Shown in pieces: positions 20,601-31,336 of a stretch of DNA of 64,000 bases (its first letter is position 1; each line of letters starts with the position of its first letter). The notes under the pieces were generated by a model. That model had not been told where the DNA came from. It made no database searches and worked only from the letters and a program-made list of their open reading frames with translations. A program made the position numbers and the translations under genes. The stretch spans positions 434,001 to 498,000 of the forward strand of contig CM026553.1 of NCBI GenBank assembly GCA_015143295.1, in the 5' to 3' direction. The DNA comes from Tetracentron sinense. Lineage: Eukaryota > Streptophyta > Magnoliopsida > Trochodendrales > Trochodendraceae.

Positions 20601-21860
20601 TATACTCTAGACCTTGAAGGAAATATCAATGTTCACTAAATTCTTGAAGTGCGAATTTTGGCTGGAAAATGTATCTTTCTTAGGTCACATAGTATCCAGT
20701 GATGGAATTTCAGTGGATCCATCAAAGATTAAGACAATATCGAGTGAGAAAGGCTAACTAATGATCCAAAGTTTTCTAGGACTAGCCGATTATTACAGGA
20801 GATTTGTTGATGGATTCTCTAGGTTAGCTGCCCCATTAACTAAATTAAGAAGGAAAAATGTCAAATTTGAGTGGTCACCAACAAGGGAAAAGAGTTTCCA
20901 AGAATTGAAGAGTCGATTGACCACAGCCCCGATTTTGACAATTCCCTCAGGAACAGGAGGATACGAAGTCTATTGTGATGCGTCTCAAAAAGGATTGGGT
21001 TGTGTATTGATGCAAAATGGAAGAGTGATTGCTTATGCATCTAGACAATTGAAGATTCACGAGCATAACTCCCCCACTCATGACCTTGAGTTATTAGCAG
21101 TCGTCTTTGCACTAAAGATTTGGAGACACTATTTATATGGAGAGAAGTTGATACTATTCACTGACCATAAGAGTCTGAAGTACTTATTTTCCCAAAAAGA
21201 ACTCAATATGTGTCAACGAAGATGGATGAAATTCTTAAAGGATTACGACTGTACCATCCAGTATCATCCAAGTAAAGGAAATGTCGTTGCGGATGCACTG
21301 AGTCGAAAAACAGTGGGAACATTAGCAAGTATGAGAATGGGAATGTGGAAGATGATTAAAGAACTTCAGGATTGGGATTTGAATGTTAAGGATAAAAGAT
21401 CAAAGTCAGTATTGGCTAGTATTCAGGTTCAACCTGTCTTGATACAGAAAATCAAAGAATCCCAGACTCAAGATTTGGAATTATTGTCACTTAAAGATAA
21501 AGTTGAGAAAGGTCAAGCTAAAGATTTCAAAGTTTCATATGACGGAACCCTACTATTTCGGAATCAAGTTTGTGTATCAAGTGAGCCGAAGTTGAAGAAT
21601 GAATTGTTGAGCGAAGCTCACAGGTCTCGATATGCTGTACATCCAGGGAGTACAAAGATGTACCATAATTTAAAGACAAATTATTGGTGGAATGGTAAGA
21701 AGAAAGGCTCATTAAAATTATTGATCATAAGGAGAATGTATTGAGGAACAAGACAATCTCGCTAGTAAAATTATTGTGGTAAAAGCACGGTCAAGAAGAG
21801 GCGACTTGGGAGCGCGAGACCGAGACCAAGGAGAAGTATCCCCAATTGATTGAATAATCA
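20601..21860 (+). pseudogene. pol: Chromovirus 2 RT end, RNase H and collapsed integrase
   Basis: From LKCEFWLENVSFLGHIVSSDG the RT thumb and RNase H are readable. An open frame 20761-21744 carries [51 protein letters not shown] and VVADALSRK. The integrase starts with a partial zinc domain ([17 protein letters not shown]). At about 21715 it jumps to the chromodomain end (NKTISLVKLLW, EEATWERETETKEKYPQLIE), so the DDE core of roughly 300 residues is deleted. The RT catalytic DD region is also absent. This copy depends on others for any movement. Confidence 0.8.
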
Positions 21861-21893
21861 AGTATGATTTTAAATTTTGAGGATAAAATTCCT

Positions 21894-21908
21894 ATAAGAA
21901 GGGGAGAA
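21894..21908 (+). other. Polypurine tract of chromovirus 2
   Basis: ATAAGAAGGGGAGAA directly precedes the LTR start TGTGACAAC, the expected place for the plus-strand primer. Confidence 0.75.
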
Positions 21909-21984
21909 TGTGACAACTTCTTGAGAGACTAGAAGACCCACACGCCCACTTTGGTATTCACTTGGTCCAAACCATGAGGGAATA

Positions 21985-22165
21985 GTGAGAGAGCAAGAGA
22001 GAAAAAGAGGAAAGAAAGAAGAAAGAAAGAAAGGAAAGAGAAAAAGAGGAAAGAAAGAAGAAAGAAAGAAAGGAAAAAGGAAGAGAAAAAGAAGAAGAAA
22101 GAAAGGAAAAAGGAAGAGAAAAAGAAGAAGAAAGAAAGAAAGGAAAGAAGAAAGGGATCGTGCCA
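21985..22165 (+). repeat. GA-rich purine tract
   Basis: About 180 bp of G and A only, with units such as AAAGAGGAAAGAAAGAAG and AAGGAAAAAGGAAGAG. It corresponds in position to the shorter GA-rich leaders after TATA in other LTRs here (6290, 38140 and 43545 regions), expanded by slippage. Confidence 0.8.
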
Positions 22166-22861
22166 AGCCCTACTTCGGTTTTGGTAAAAAAGTGTAAGTT
22201 ATATTCGAGGATCTCATTTTAAATAGCATTTTAGAATGAAGGTTAGTAAAAGCAAGTATTTTTATATAAGGTGAAATATGTAAGTGATATTCTATGATAT
22301 CATTCTAAATAGTAATTTAGAATGAAGATTATGATTAGATGATAATTATTCTACTATATCTATGGAAATAAATAGTATGATATTACTATATTAAAATGTT
22401 GTAAAAATAGTATAATAATACTATGATAGTATTACCTTATTATGTTTAATTGTTTGAAAATAGTATTACCTTACTATGTTTAATTATTTGGAAAATAGTA
22501 TTATCTTACTATGTTTAATTGTTGGAAAATAGTATAAGAAATACTAGAAACTAGTATAATGATACTATGATTGATTTGATAAGGATATATTGAAATTCTG
22601 GAAAAAGATAGTATAATAATACTATGGTCAAATCGTAAGATGATGTTATGTAACGTGTTAACGATAAAGAGTGATGATACTAGTACGTTACATGTTATTC
22701 ATGTATTACATTCTATGATATGGAAATAGATGTAATTGAAAATGAAGATTCTAAATTATGAAGTTATAGTTATGAGAAAAGTATAATTAAAATAATTAAA
22801 ATGAAAATCATAATGTTATGATGTATAATGTCTTAATGAGAAGGCAAGGAAAACACTTATC

Positions 22862-23430
22862 TTATAAAGGGTTTCAAAATAGAAGGGTGAGCCCCAAAAG
22901 GGAAGACCGTTCGGCAATTATCTTGAGGGGTTAAGGAAAATCTCAAGACAGATGGGTGAGCCCCAAAAGGGAATACCATTCGGCGATCATCTTGAGAGAC
23001 AAGATTAAGATAAGTTGGAAATAAAGGAAAAAGATAAAAGAAAATGAATATTTATCTTAGGTCTCAAGACAGATGGGTGAGCCCCAAAAGGGAATACCGT
23101 TCGGCAATCATCTTGAGGGGTTAAGGAAAATCCTAAGACAGATGGGTGAGCCCCAAAAGGGAATACCGTTCGGCGATCATCTTGAGAGACAAGAGTAAGA
23201 TAAGTCTGAAAAATAAATGAAAAGATAAAGGAAAAGATAAAGAATGTTTATCTTAAAAATGTCTCAAGATAGTGGCGAGGTAAAGGAAGGCCGTTCGACA
23301 ATACTTCATGAGGAGTAATGATGGCTCCGAGACAGAATGAAATACTTCATGAGGGGTCAAACTCCAAGACGGAATGAGTCTAAAGAGGTGTACCTTTCAG
23401 GGATCATCTTGAGAGGCAAAGTTAAGATAA
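22862..23430 (+). repeat. Tandem hairpin repeats in chromovirus 2 LTR
   Basis: Five units of about 50-60 bp. Outer arms CTCAAGA and TCTTGAG pair in the units near 22945 and 23063. An inner nested stem GGT-gag-CCC-caaaa-GGG-aat-ACC is shared by four units, followed by a CGTTCGGC tract. Units alternate between two linker types (GGGTTAAGGAAAAT and AGACAAG..AAGATAAG). The unit at 22872 has A in place of G in one arm and the last, near 23262, is diverged. Placement within the LTR matches hairpin arrays in the other families. Confidence 0.65.
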
Positions 23431-23888
23431 ACTGGATCCGAGTAAAAGATATTTAAAAGAAATGTTGAAAATAATATTAAAAGTTTTAATATTATATATA
23501 TTGTTATGCTTTTTCTATCTTGTTATTTAGCATGATATCCTGGAATATTCTTATTGGGCTTCATAGCTCACAGACCTTTTATGTTTCTAGATGAATACTA
23601 AAAGAACAACTTGAAAGCGACGTTCGAAGAAGGGCGGAGTTGCTTTTGATCTTGATGTTATATTTTGTTATATATTGATTTGGATGTAATTGAACTGGTT
23701 ATGTAAACCTTAACTTTAATTATGGACATGGTTATGATGGCTATTGCATATGGAAAGAGAAGAAGGGTTTAAAATTTTTAATTCCCTTGGTATTTTACGC
23801 TTTCGCATTATAAGAGAAAAATGATCTCACGGATGGATTACTCTTACATTTCTTGAGTGAAATGTTAAGTTTAAGTCGTGTCGTGACA

Positions 23889-25373
23889 TAGAAGGTGTTG
23901 CTTACACATGGTATAGTAACCTCCCCGAGGCTTCAATACAGGATTGGGGTACAATGATAACTGAATTTAGTAAATACTTCTACAACACTCAAAGAAGAGT
24001 GGGTGTTTAAGAATGAATTGAAACCAGATAGAGAGACAATGAGACTCTAACAAGGTTCATTGCCCGATGGAGAGCTTTAACCTTCTCCTGTCCTCAAAAG
24101 TTCACTCAATTGGAACTTATCCGGATGTGCCTCAATAACTTCAGGTATGATTTGTCGACTACCCTCATGGCCCAAACCTTTGTAGGTTTCGAAGATCTGT
24201 GCATAATAGCACACGACATGGAGAGTCACATAGGAAAAAGGTGAGGTAGAGGCATTGATCGCCTTAAATCTTCAACTGCCGTAGCAGTTGAAAAGAAAAA
24301 GACTACGCAGCCAGCACTAGGTGCAGGTAGATCAACCGGTCGATTAAACAATGGTAAAACACCAGTCAAAATTGGTGCTAAATCAGCACAAGGTAGAGCT
24401 AGAAAGACACAATGTCAAGATAAGTGCGACCCACCGAATAAAACATATTCATTCTCTAAAGACATTATCGAAGATTTGTTTGAAGACCTCCTCGCCAATG
24501 AACTCATCACTCTCCTTGAAAGTAGGAGGCCTCGAGAGATCAGGATGAAAGAAGATCCTAAATATTATCCTTATAATCGTATAATCAGTCACAAGATAGG
24601 TGACTGCTTTGTACTGAAGGACATCATTCAATGACTTTTGGACAATAAAGAGATTGTCATTGGTCAAGATCTCCAACAACCAGCTATATCCAATACGGCG
24701 GTGGCTTCAGAACCATTTGATAAAGATAAAACATCTTCAAGTGGCAACCTTTCTAGTGACAAACCGTCAAATAAAGAAGATTGAACTCTCTTTGAAAGCA
24801 AAGGAGTTAAGAAGAAAAAGTAGTTGACTCAAAATACCGATGCTAAAAGGCAAGCTCAGGCTACAAGGCAGGCTCAAGCCCACAGAAAAGAAGGGAAGCG
24901 CATAGCCAAGGCTGAAAAGAAGAAGAAAAGGGAAACAGTAAGGAAAACCAAGAAAAATGACCCTACCCAAGACACACTTTTAGAAAAAACTCATTAATGA
25001 CAATCACTCAGATGAATTTCATCCCACCAGGCTTTTGTTCCGACTATGACTATGATAGACTCCAGTCAACAGACTCGGGAGATGAATGCAATATCTTTTC
25101 TTACTATGTCATCGATGCGGTTCCGAATGAAGACCCTTCATGGTTGAATGTTCCGAGACAAGTGGTAGCCTACAGTCTAGAAGGACACTGGGTATTTCAA
25201 GATTGGCTAGATTAATATGAAGATATTGAACTCCCAGAAAGGAGACCATCCACGCCGGGGTGGATTCCTATAGTACTCTCAGATCTGTCTGAAGGATTTT
25301 AATCCGGAGGAAAAAGAGAGGGAGATGATGAACAAGTACAATCTGGTTCCCCTCAAGATAGACTAGGTAAGCC
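23889..25373 (+). pseudogene. gag: Ogre/Tat-like gag remnant
   Basis: After the LTR, a broken gag reads AYTWYSNLPEASIQDWGTMI and FSKYFYNTQRRVGV, then LIRMCLNNFRYDLSTTLMAQ, in shifting frames with stops. Further on, YSFSKDIIEDLFEDLLANEL and MKEDPKYYPYNRIISHKIGD match the knuckle-like region of Ogre/Tat gag proteins. A Lys/Ala-rich stretch (24820-24960) and a 72-codon frame at 24997-25215 (PPGFCSDYDYDRLQS) follow. It is the flank into which the neighbouring chromoviruses were inserted or joined. The protease is not reached. Confidence 0.65.
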
Positions 25374-25810
25374 TGAGGCCCCAAAACCCACCCTAAGAGT
25401 TAGAGTGAATCATGGACGACTCATCATGACTTGCATCACTTGCTTGACCATAACAACCTGCAACAGACCTAGAGCATACACAATAGAGGACAATAATAGC
25501 GGAAACATAAACTATAAAGCACAGCGGAAGACTTAACCAAAAACCTCTATGTGTATATACATATACATGATCCAAGTTTATACAAAAAGAAAATACACAA
25601 AAGAAAGTGTGGACAGGCCCGCCAAAATACATGAACATATATCTCTCAACTCACCCACAGCTATTCACTCAGAATCTACCACCTCTAATAATAACCCGCC
25701 ACTGGAGGTTCCTCTACAGGTTTCTCGACGTACTCTTCTTCTACCCAAGGGCCAGGAGCACAGACATCAAAGGGAGCAGCCGCTCCGCTATCACCTGCCG
25801 ACATTAGAAA

Positions 25811-25842
25811 GTACGGCTGAGCATGGAATACTCAGCGAGTAC
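25811..25842 (-). repeat. Conserved terminal LTR stem-loop
   Basis: GTACTCGCTGAGTATTCCAT-like sequence on the minus strand, with inner arms CTGAGTAT and ATGCTCAG (one mismatch) and outer GTAC/GTAC. The same element occurs in all chromovirus LTRs of the window (33370, 38003, 39373, 47452, 52829 and 58192 regions), always followed by a TATGTCGGCAGGT-like phrase or its worn form. Confidence 0.7.
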
Positions 25843-26140
25843 CAAATGCTAACCAACAGTCATAGCAAAACCATAGCAGTATAGAAAGCAGGAAGTAGTT
25901 CACATATATAAAGCAGGAACAATTTATATCATCACAAGAAAGTAAAGCAGTTTATAATCATGCTTCAATTCGTAAAAGCCGATAAAATCCTTGAAAACAT
26001 CGTGCACTAGACTTGACTTAAAACACCCTTTTCATGCTTGAAAACTTGTCTTGTCTGTCCTGTCTTGTCATATCATGTCGTTTCATGCGTGTCATGCCAT
26101 GTCATGCTTGCTTAGAAAATAAACGTGTTCATGCTACTTG

Positions 26141-26412
26141 TGAGGGAAGGGAGACCCTTCTTCCTAAATACTCATGCTTGCCATGCCATGTATCTTGCTC
26201 GCTTTGAAAATAAACTACTTGTGGGGGAAGGGAGACCCTTCTTCCTGAATGCTCATGCTTGCCATGTCATGTATCTTGCTCGCTTGAAAAATAAATTACT
26301 TGTGAAGGAAGGGAGACCCTTCTTCCTAAATGCTCATGCTTGCCATGCCATGTATCTTGCTCGCTTGGAAAATAAACTACTTGTGAGGGAAGGGAGACCC
26401 TTCTTCCTAAAT
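26141..26412 (-). repeat. Four 80-81 bp tandem repeats with GAAGGG-AGA-CCCTTC hairpin
   Basis: Units begin near 26141, 26221, 26302 and 26383. Each contains the perfect hairpin GAAGGG-AGA-CCCTTC and the phrase TGCCATGTATCTTGCTCG (one base varies). In the other LTR of the element units lie near 33701 and 33781 and, after an insertion, near 34636 and 34706. Confidence 0.75.
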
Positions 26413-27307
26413 GTATGATAGTCTTGTTCTTGCCAAAAGCGAGGTAAAACATATCGTAGGATATGTCCCACCTCTAATTCTCATTCTTGAAAACCTCGGT
26501 AAATCATGTCATGCATGTCGTGCTCGTGGAAACGTGTGCATACTTGCATTTAAATTTAAATATGACAATTGGGTAATTCAAAGTACATATAACATCAATA
26601 ATTTGAGCAAGTCAATATTCATGCAATTTAGGGAAAGCAAGGAAGCACACTATCATAGGCCCTAGTAATTTCCATAATTAATTAAGCATGTATTTCTTAA
26701 TTTACAACTCATTTTATTCACCTTGACATTTCATCAAACATGGGGTGTGTTCATTATTTATTAAACCTACATCATGCTTTTCTAGGTGGATTGATGTTCA
26801 CATCACACATGTATGTTCATTATAGATACAATGCCCTCCCCATTTCATTCATCACATCATTCACATGGCATCCATTCGCCAATATCCATCTCCATTCACA
26901 CCATTCACACATTACAACTCATTATTATAGTTATGGATGGGGGAAAACAAAGAATAGCAAAGAAAAGAGAAACTATAACTAAGAGGGTAGCACAAGGTAC
27001 CAACCTTGCCAAATGAGGGAAGAAACCCCCTTGCGAAACGTGCGTGAGTTGCTGCCCTAGCTTGGGGAAAGTGCTCCTCACGAGCTTGAACCGAGAACTT
27101 GGAGAGACACAAGCTTGAAGTGATCTAGGGTTCTTAAACCCCTTTGATTTCTTCTCCAAAGCAAACCCTAGGTTTAGAATCTCCTTCTCCTATTTATTTA
27201 GCTCTCAAAATACTCTAAGTATTGAGAATGAGCCCTAAAGCTCGGGCAAGCCTTATATGTAAAGAGTTTAACACCCAAATACCAAAAATTCCCTTAATGA
27301 AATTCTG

Positions 27308-27512
27308 CAAAAACGCGAAGACCGAGCAATCGGTGGTTATGACCAATCGATCGGTTGCCTACCGAGCGATCGGTGGATTGACCGAGCTCTTGGTTAAAAA
27401 CAAGCTCTCTGGAAAATTTTCCCATACAAAATTTTCAACCATTCGATGGCCTCCGATCGATCAGTTGTGGACCGATCGATCGCTTAAAGGATCGAGCGAT
27501 CGGTGCTCTGCA
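27308..27512 (-). promoter_or_regulatory. Palindrome array (ACCGATCGATCGGT type) upstream of TATA
   Basis: Seven units related to the 14-bp perfect palindrome ACCGATCGATCGGT. On the plus strand four stand in a row from 27320 with linkers of 7, 5 and 6 bp (about 19-21 bp steps), then three more at 27452-27512. The TATA-like box is about 50 bp further on the minus strand. The homologous array in the 5' LTR is at 35622-35812. Confidence 0.65.
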
Positions 27513-27769
27513 ATTTTCTACACTGAGACCATTTTTCACCCATTTCCACTATTCGGACCCATTCTACTTCTATTCTAACATCTTCTAAACTTGACTAGGA
27601 CCTCTTTAAAGCTTATAGGCTTTATTAAATGATTTATCTAATTAATTATAGCATTCTTGACACAATTCCATCGGATTTTCAAATTCTCATTTCATGAAAT
27701 TTGGGATTACAAGGTATCATGCCTTGGCACACATTCCTCCCCCCTTAAAAAAAATTTCGGGGTTCTACA

Positions 27770-27789
27770 TCCTCCCCCCTTAAAAAAAT
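27770..27789 (-). other. Polypurine tract of chromovirus 3
   Basis: On the minus strand, a T run then AAGGGGGGAGGA directly precedes the LTR start TGTAGAACC. Confidence 0.75.
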
Positions 27790-27867
27790 TTCATCCTCGA
27801 AATTTGGACAGGACATGCATTACAAACAAAAACAAAATCACAAGTCATATCCAAACCTATAACAAAC

Positions 27868-29127
27868 TCATTCAAACAATTCTGGGTACTTCGCTTTGAC
27901 TTCGGCTTCACGCTCCCATGTAGCTTCTTCTCGAGCATGATGTTGCCATTGCACGAGAACCAATGGAATAGACTTGTTGCGATGGACTTGATCTCTCGGA
28001 TCCAAGATATGAACCGGCCTCTCAACTAAAGTGAGATCCTCCCGTATTTCCAACGGTTCCAAGTCTATGACATGCGAAGGGTCCGTAATGTACTTCCGAA
28101 GCATAGACACATGGAAAACGTTGTGAACCGCAGCCATGTGAGGTGGAAGAGCTACCTGGTAAGCAACTTCACCAACTCGCGTGATAATCTCAAACGGGCC
28201 AACATATCGAGGACTAAGCTTGCCTCGCCTGCCAAATCTCATAACTCCTTTTCTAGGAGATATCTTCACAAAGACTTGATCCCTAACCTGGAATTCCAAG
28301 TCCCTACGGTGCGTGTCCGCATAGCTCTTTTGATGGTCTGGAGCGGCTTTCAACTGATCCCGGATGATCTTGACTATACTCGCAGTTTGCTCAATCAACT
28401 CCAGACCTAACACTTTTCTCTCTCCTACCTCATCCCAGTAGAAAGGAGACCTGCAGCTTCGCCCATACAAGGCCTCAAATGGAGCCATTTGGATGCTCGC
28501 CTGGTAGCTATTATTATAGGCTAATTCAACCAAAGGCAAGTGCTCTTCCCATCTACCTTTGAAATCCAACATAGACGCCCGAAGCATGTCTTCTATGACT
28601 TGATTTACCCTCTCAGTTTGTCCATCCGTCTGTGGATGAAAGGCGGTGCTGAAATCAAGTCGGGAACCCATAGCTTCCTGAAAAATTTTCCAGAATCTTG
28701 ACATGAGTCTTGGATCCCGATCTGACACAATACTGACTGGCACCCTATGTAGCCTAACCACTTCCTTGATGTATAGTACGACCAACTGGCTAGAATTGAA
28801 CGTGGTTTGGTAAGGCAAGAAATGCGCGGACTTTGTTAAACGATCCACCACAACCCATATAGCATCTGAGTTCCTTGCCGTTTTCGGCAAACCAATAATG
28901 AAATCCATGGATATGTGCTCCCACTTCCACTCGGGAATAGGAAGAGACTGTAATAGACCCGCCGACCTCAAGTGTTCTGCCTTCACCTGCTGGCACACCG
29001 AGCACCGTGCCATGTACTCCGTAACATCCCTCTTCATATTCCGCCACCAAAAGTGACTATTGAGGTTCCGGTACATCTTTGTACTCCCAGGATGCACTGT
29101 ATACTTTGCACGGTGTGCTTCATCCAT
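27868..29127 (-). pseudogene. Chromovirus 3 integrase with chromodomain
   Basis: An open frame of about 419 codons. The zinc domain has [17 protein letters not shown] and CSVCQQVK. The DDE core has SMDFIIGLPKT, IVSDRDPRL and GQTERVNQ, so all three catalytic residues are present. The C-terminal part has YVGPFEI and a chromodomain (RPVHILDPRDQVHRNKSIPL, QWQHHAREEATWE) ending KYPELFE and stop. The chromodomain, thought to guide insertion to certain chromatin, marks the Tekay/Del group. The reading frame starts inside the zinc domain because the linker to RNase H is shifted. By itself this is the best-preserved coding part of the window. Confidence 0.9.
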
Positions 29128-29215
29128 AATTTCTCGTCGAAGATCTGCATTGGCTGGAACACACAGCCTTCCCTTAAATGTAATAGCACCACGGATAGTG
29201 AGAGAAAAGTCTTCA

Positions 29216-29953
29216 CTACCCTTGGTAATTTCCTAATCCCGGAATGCCAACAAGTGAGCGTCCATGGCTTGATACTCTTGGGATCAAATCTATAATGTAC
29301 AACCGAACCGTGACGTTTGCCAAGACAGGACTGCAGACAGAATCATTCACACTGATGTCTAGATTTGCTAAATCTTCCAATAGCTTCCATTCCTGAACCA
29401 ACATGTGGGCCAACAAACCCGAAGGTCTTCTACTCAAAGCGTCCGCCACCACATTTGCTTTACCCGGGTGGTATTGAATGGTGTAGTCATAATCTTTTAA
29501 AACTTCCATCCAACCCCGTTGTCATAAATTTAACTCCTTTTGGGAAAAGAGATACTTGAGGCTCTTGTGATCCGTGAAGACATAGACCTCTACTCCGTAA
29601 AGGTAATGGTGCCAAATCTTGAGCACAAACACGACCGCAGCAAGTTCCAAGTCGTGCATGAGGTAATTCTTTTCATGCTCCTTTAATTGCCTTAATGCAT
29701 AGGCAATGACCTTCTTGTGTTGCATGAGTACACACCCAAGTCCAACGTGCGAGGCATCACTGTACACCTCATACCCACCATGTCCGGATAACACTGTAAG
29801 GACGGGGGCCCTAGTAAGCCTCTTCTTCTGTTCCGTGAAACTGATCTCACACTGGTCGCTCCATACAAACTTCGCATTTTTTCTGGTCAGGTAAGTGAGC
29901 GGCACTGCAAGGCCAGAGAAACCCTCTACAAATCTCCTATAGTTGCCTGCCAA
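29216..29953 (-). pseudogene. Chromovirus 3 RT thumb and RNase H
   Basis: Reads [71 protein letters not shown] and [13 protein letters not shown] at 29523-29525 lies where homologues have Arg (CGA to TGA). The Asp, Glu and Asp residues of RNase H can be placed. Directly upstream, between this part and RT, a TGA replaces the Trp of a VNWARP-like motif. Confidence 0.8.
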
Positions 29954-29988
29954 CCCAAGGAAACTGCGTATCTCTGTAACACTCTTGG

Positions 29989-31194
29989 GCCTTGCTCAAT
30001 TAACGACTGCCTCTATCTTCTTTGGATCTACCGAAATGCCTTCTGCGGATACAACGTGACCTAGGAATGCCACCTCTTCCAACCAAAACTCACACTTGCT
30101 AAGTTTGGCGTATAGCTTGTGCTCTCTCAGCATTTCCAAAGCAAGGTGAAGGTCTCGCATGTGATCTTCCCGTGTCTGGGAATACACCAAGATATTGTCA
30201 ACAAACAGGATCACGCATCGATCCAGGAATGGTCGGAACACCCGGTTTATTAAGTCCATAAAAGCTGCCGGCGTATTTGTGAGATCAAAAGGCATCACTA
30301 AGAACTCGTAGTGCCCATACGGATTCCTGAAAGCAGTTTTGGGCACATCCTCGGCCTTGATCTTCAACTGGTGGTAACCGGACCGAAGATCAATCTTAGA
30401 GAAAAATCTCACCCCCTTTAACTGGTCGAACGGGTCATCAATCCTAGGCAATGGATACCTATTCTCTATAGTGACCTTGTTCAACTGCCGGTAATCGATG
30501 TACAGCCGCATCGAGCCATCCTTCTTCTTGACAAACAAAACCGGGACACCCCATGGTGAGGCACTTGGTCGAATGAAACCAAGGCCTTGCAATTCCTCCA
30601 ACTGAGTCTTCAACTCCTTGAGTTCAATAGGGGTCATTCTATACAGAGCCCTAAAAAAAGGAGCTGTGCCTGGTGCAAGCTCGATCACAAACTCAATCTC
30701 CCTGTCTGGAGGCAATCCTGGCAACTCCTCTGGAAATACATCCAGAAATTCACGCACGACCGGAATAGTCGAAGAGTCCTTTGCCTCGGGGTTCGCTAGG
30801 CTCAATGCTGCAAAACGGGTAATATCTCTACTCCTCAACCCCCGAAAATGAAATGGCTTGCCTTCCACTGGCCTGAAGAGTACCATCTTCTTGAAGCAAG
30901 CTACATGCCCATGATGTGTTGCTAACCAATCCATTCCCAAGATGACATCGAAGTCTTGAAATCCGAGGATGATTAAATCGACCGCCAACTCGTGGCTCTC
31001 CACTTGAACCACACTGTTTCTATACACTTTATCCGCCAATACTGTCTTGCCGAGAGGAGTCGAAATGGCCAACCCCTGTTCCAACTTGCTAGGCTCGGAG
31101 GAAAAGCCTTGAGAGAAACTCGGCGATACAAATGAATGAGTAGACCCGGTGTCGATCAATACTCGAGCCAAACACTCATTGACTAGTAAGGTTC
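29989..31194 (-). pseudogene. pol: Chromovirus 3 protease and RT, with FVDN in place of the catalytic DD
   Basis: Starts at the intron acceptor (31194). Protease: [17 protein letters not shown] and [72 protein letters not shown], and the active-site strand [10 protein letters not shown]. Homologues have F(I/V)DD there, so the last catalytic Asp is Asn (codon at 30194-30196, minus strand). Such a change should abolish polymerisation. Nearby [11 protein letters not shown] also departs from the usual FGLTNAPA. The frame ends at a TGA that stands for a Trp, then continues as RNase H. Confidence 0.85.
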
Positions 31195-31336
31195 CTGAAA
31201 TTTTAGCTAGCTAAGTCAATCCATGCATCAACAGCGTATACAAACAAATACATAGATATATAACATGCCATATACGTACACAAGGAATAGGGCATAACAT
31301 GATAATCGTGGACAATGAATAACTCTAAACGCGTAC
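31195..31336 (-). other. Probable 142-nt intron between gag and protease
   Basis: On the minus strand the donor is CAAG/GTACGC (31336) and the acceptor TTTCAG/GAACC (31195), with a CTAGCTAAA-type branch region just upstream. Removing 142 nt joins VVQG to [17 protein letters not shown] in frame, which is the continuous sequence seen in intronless relatives. Unspliced, gag runs 41 codons further and stops. This could be a recent insertion that behaves as an intron or a regulated gag/pol switch. Confidence 0.7.

Larger units (their letters stand above)
21909..23888 (+). mobile_element. 3' LTR of chromovirus 2
   Basis: TGTGACAAC at 21909 to GTCGTGACA at 23888 (1,980 bp). It has only about 75 bp before a purine tract that in the other families lies downstream of TATA, so the U3 core promoter seems deleted. 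It then has an AT-rich part, hairpin repeats (22862-23430) and a terminal part ending like other chromovirus LTRs. The following TAGAAGG is not preceded by a matching copy at 18.8 kb. Confidence 0.7.
25374..27769 (-). mobile_element. 3' LTR of Tekay-like chromovirus 3
   Basis: On the minus strand it starts TGTAGAACCCCG at 27769 and runs to about 25374 (2,396 bp). In minus order it has a palindrome array (27500-27308), TATA-like ACATATAAGG at 27259-27253, a GA-poor leader, a donor-like GGCAAG/GTTGGTACC at 27004, four 80-bp hairpin repeats (26412-26141) and the terminal stem-loop (25842-25811). The outer terminus is worn: TGAGGCCCC in place of TGTCGCGACCC. Flank bases AAGCC do not match the other end of the element (ACATC). 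Confidence 0.8.

Noticed and set aside
21985..22197. Lys/Arg/Glu-rich peptide
   Set aside because: It is the translation of a simple GA tract.
26125..26418. 97-codon repetitive protein
   Set aside because: The 80-81 bp repeat period makes the frame look repetitive; it is an LTR repeat, not a gene.
27773..27789. Riboswitch or terminator-like C-rich tract
   Set aside because: It is the polypurine tract of a minus-strand retrotransposon read on the other strand.
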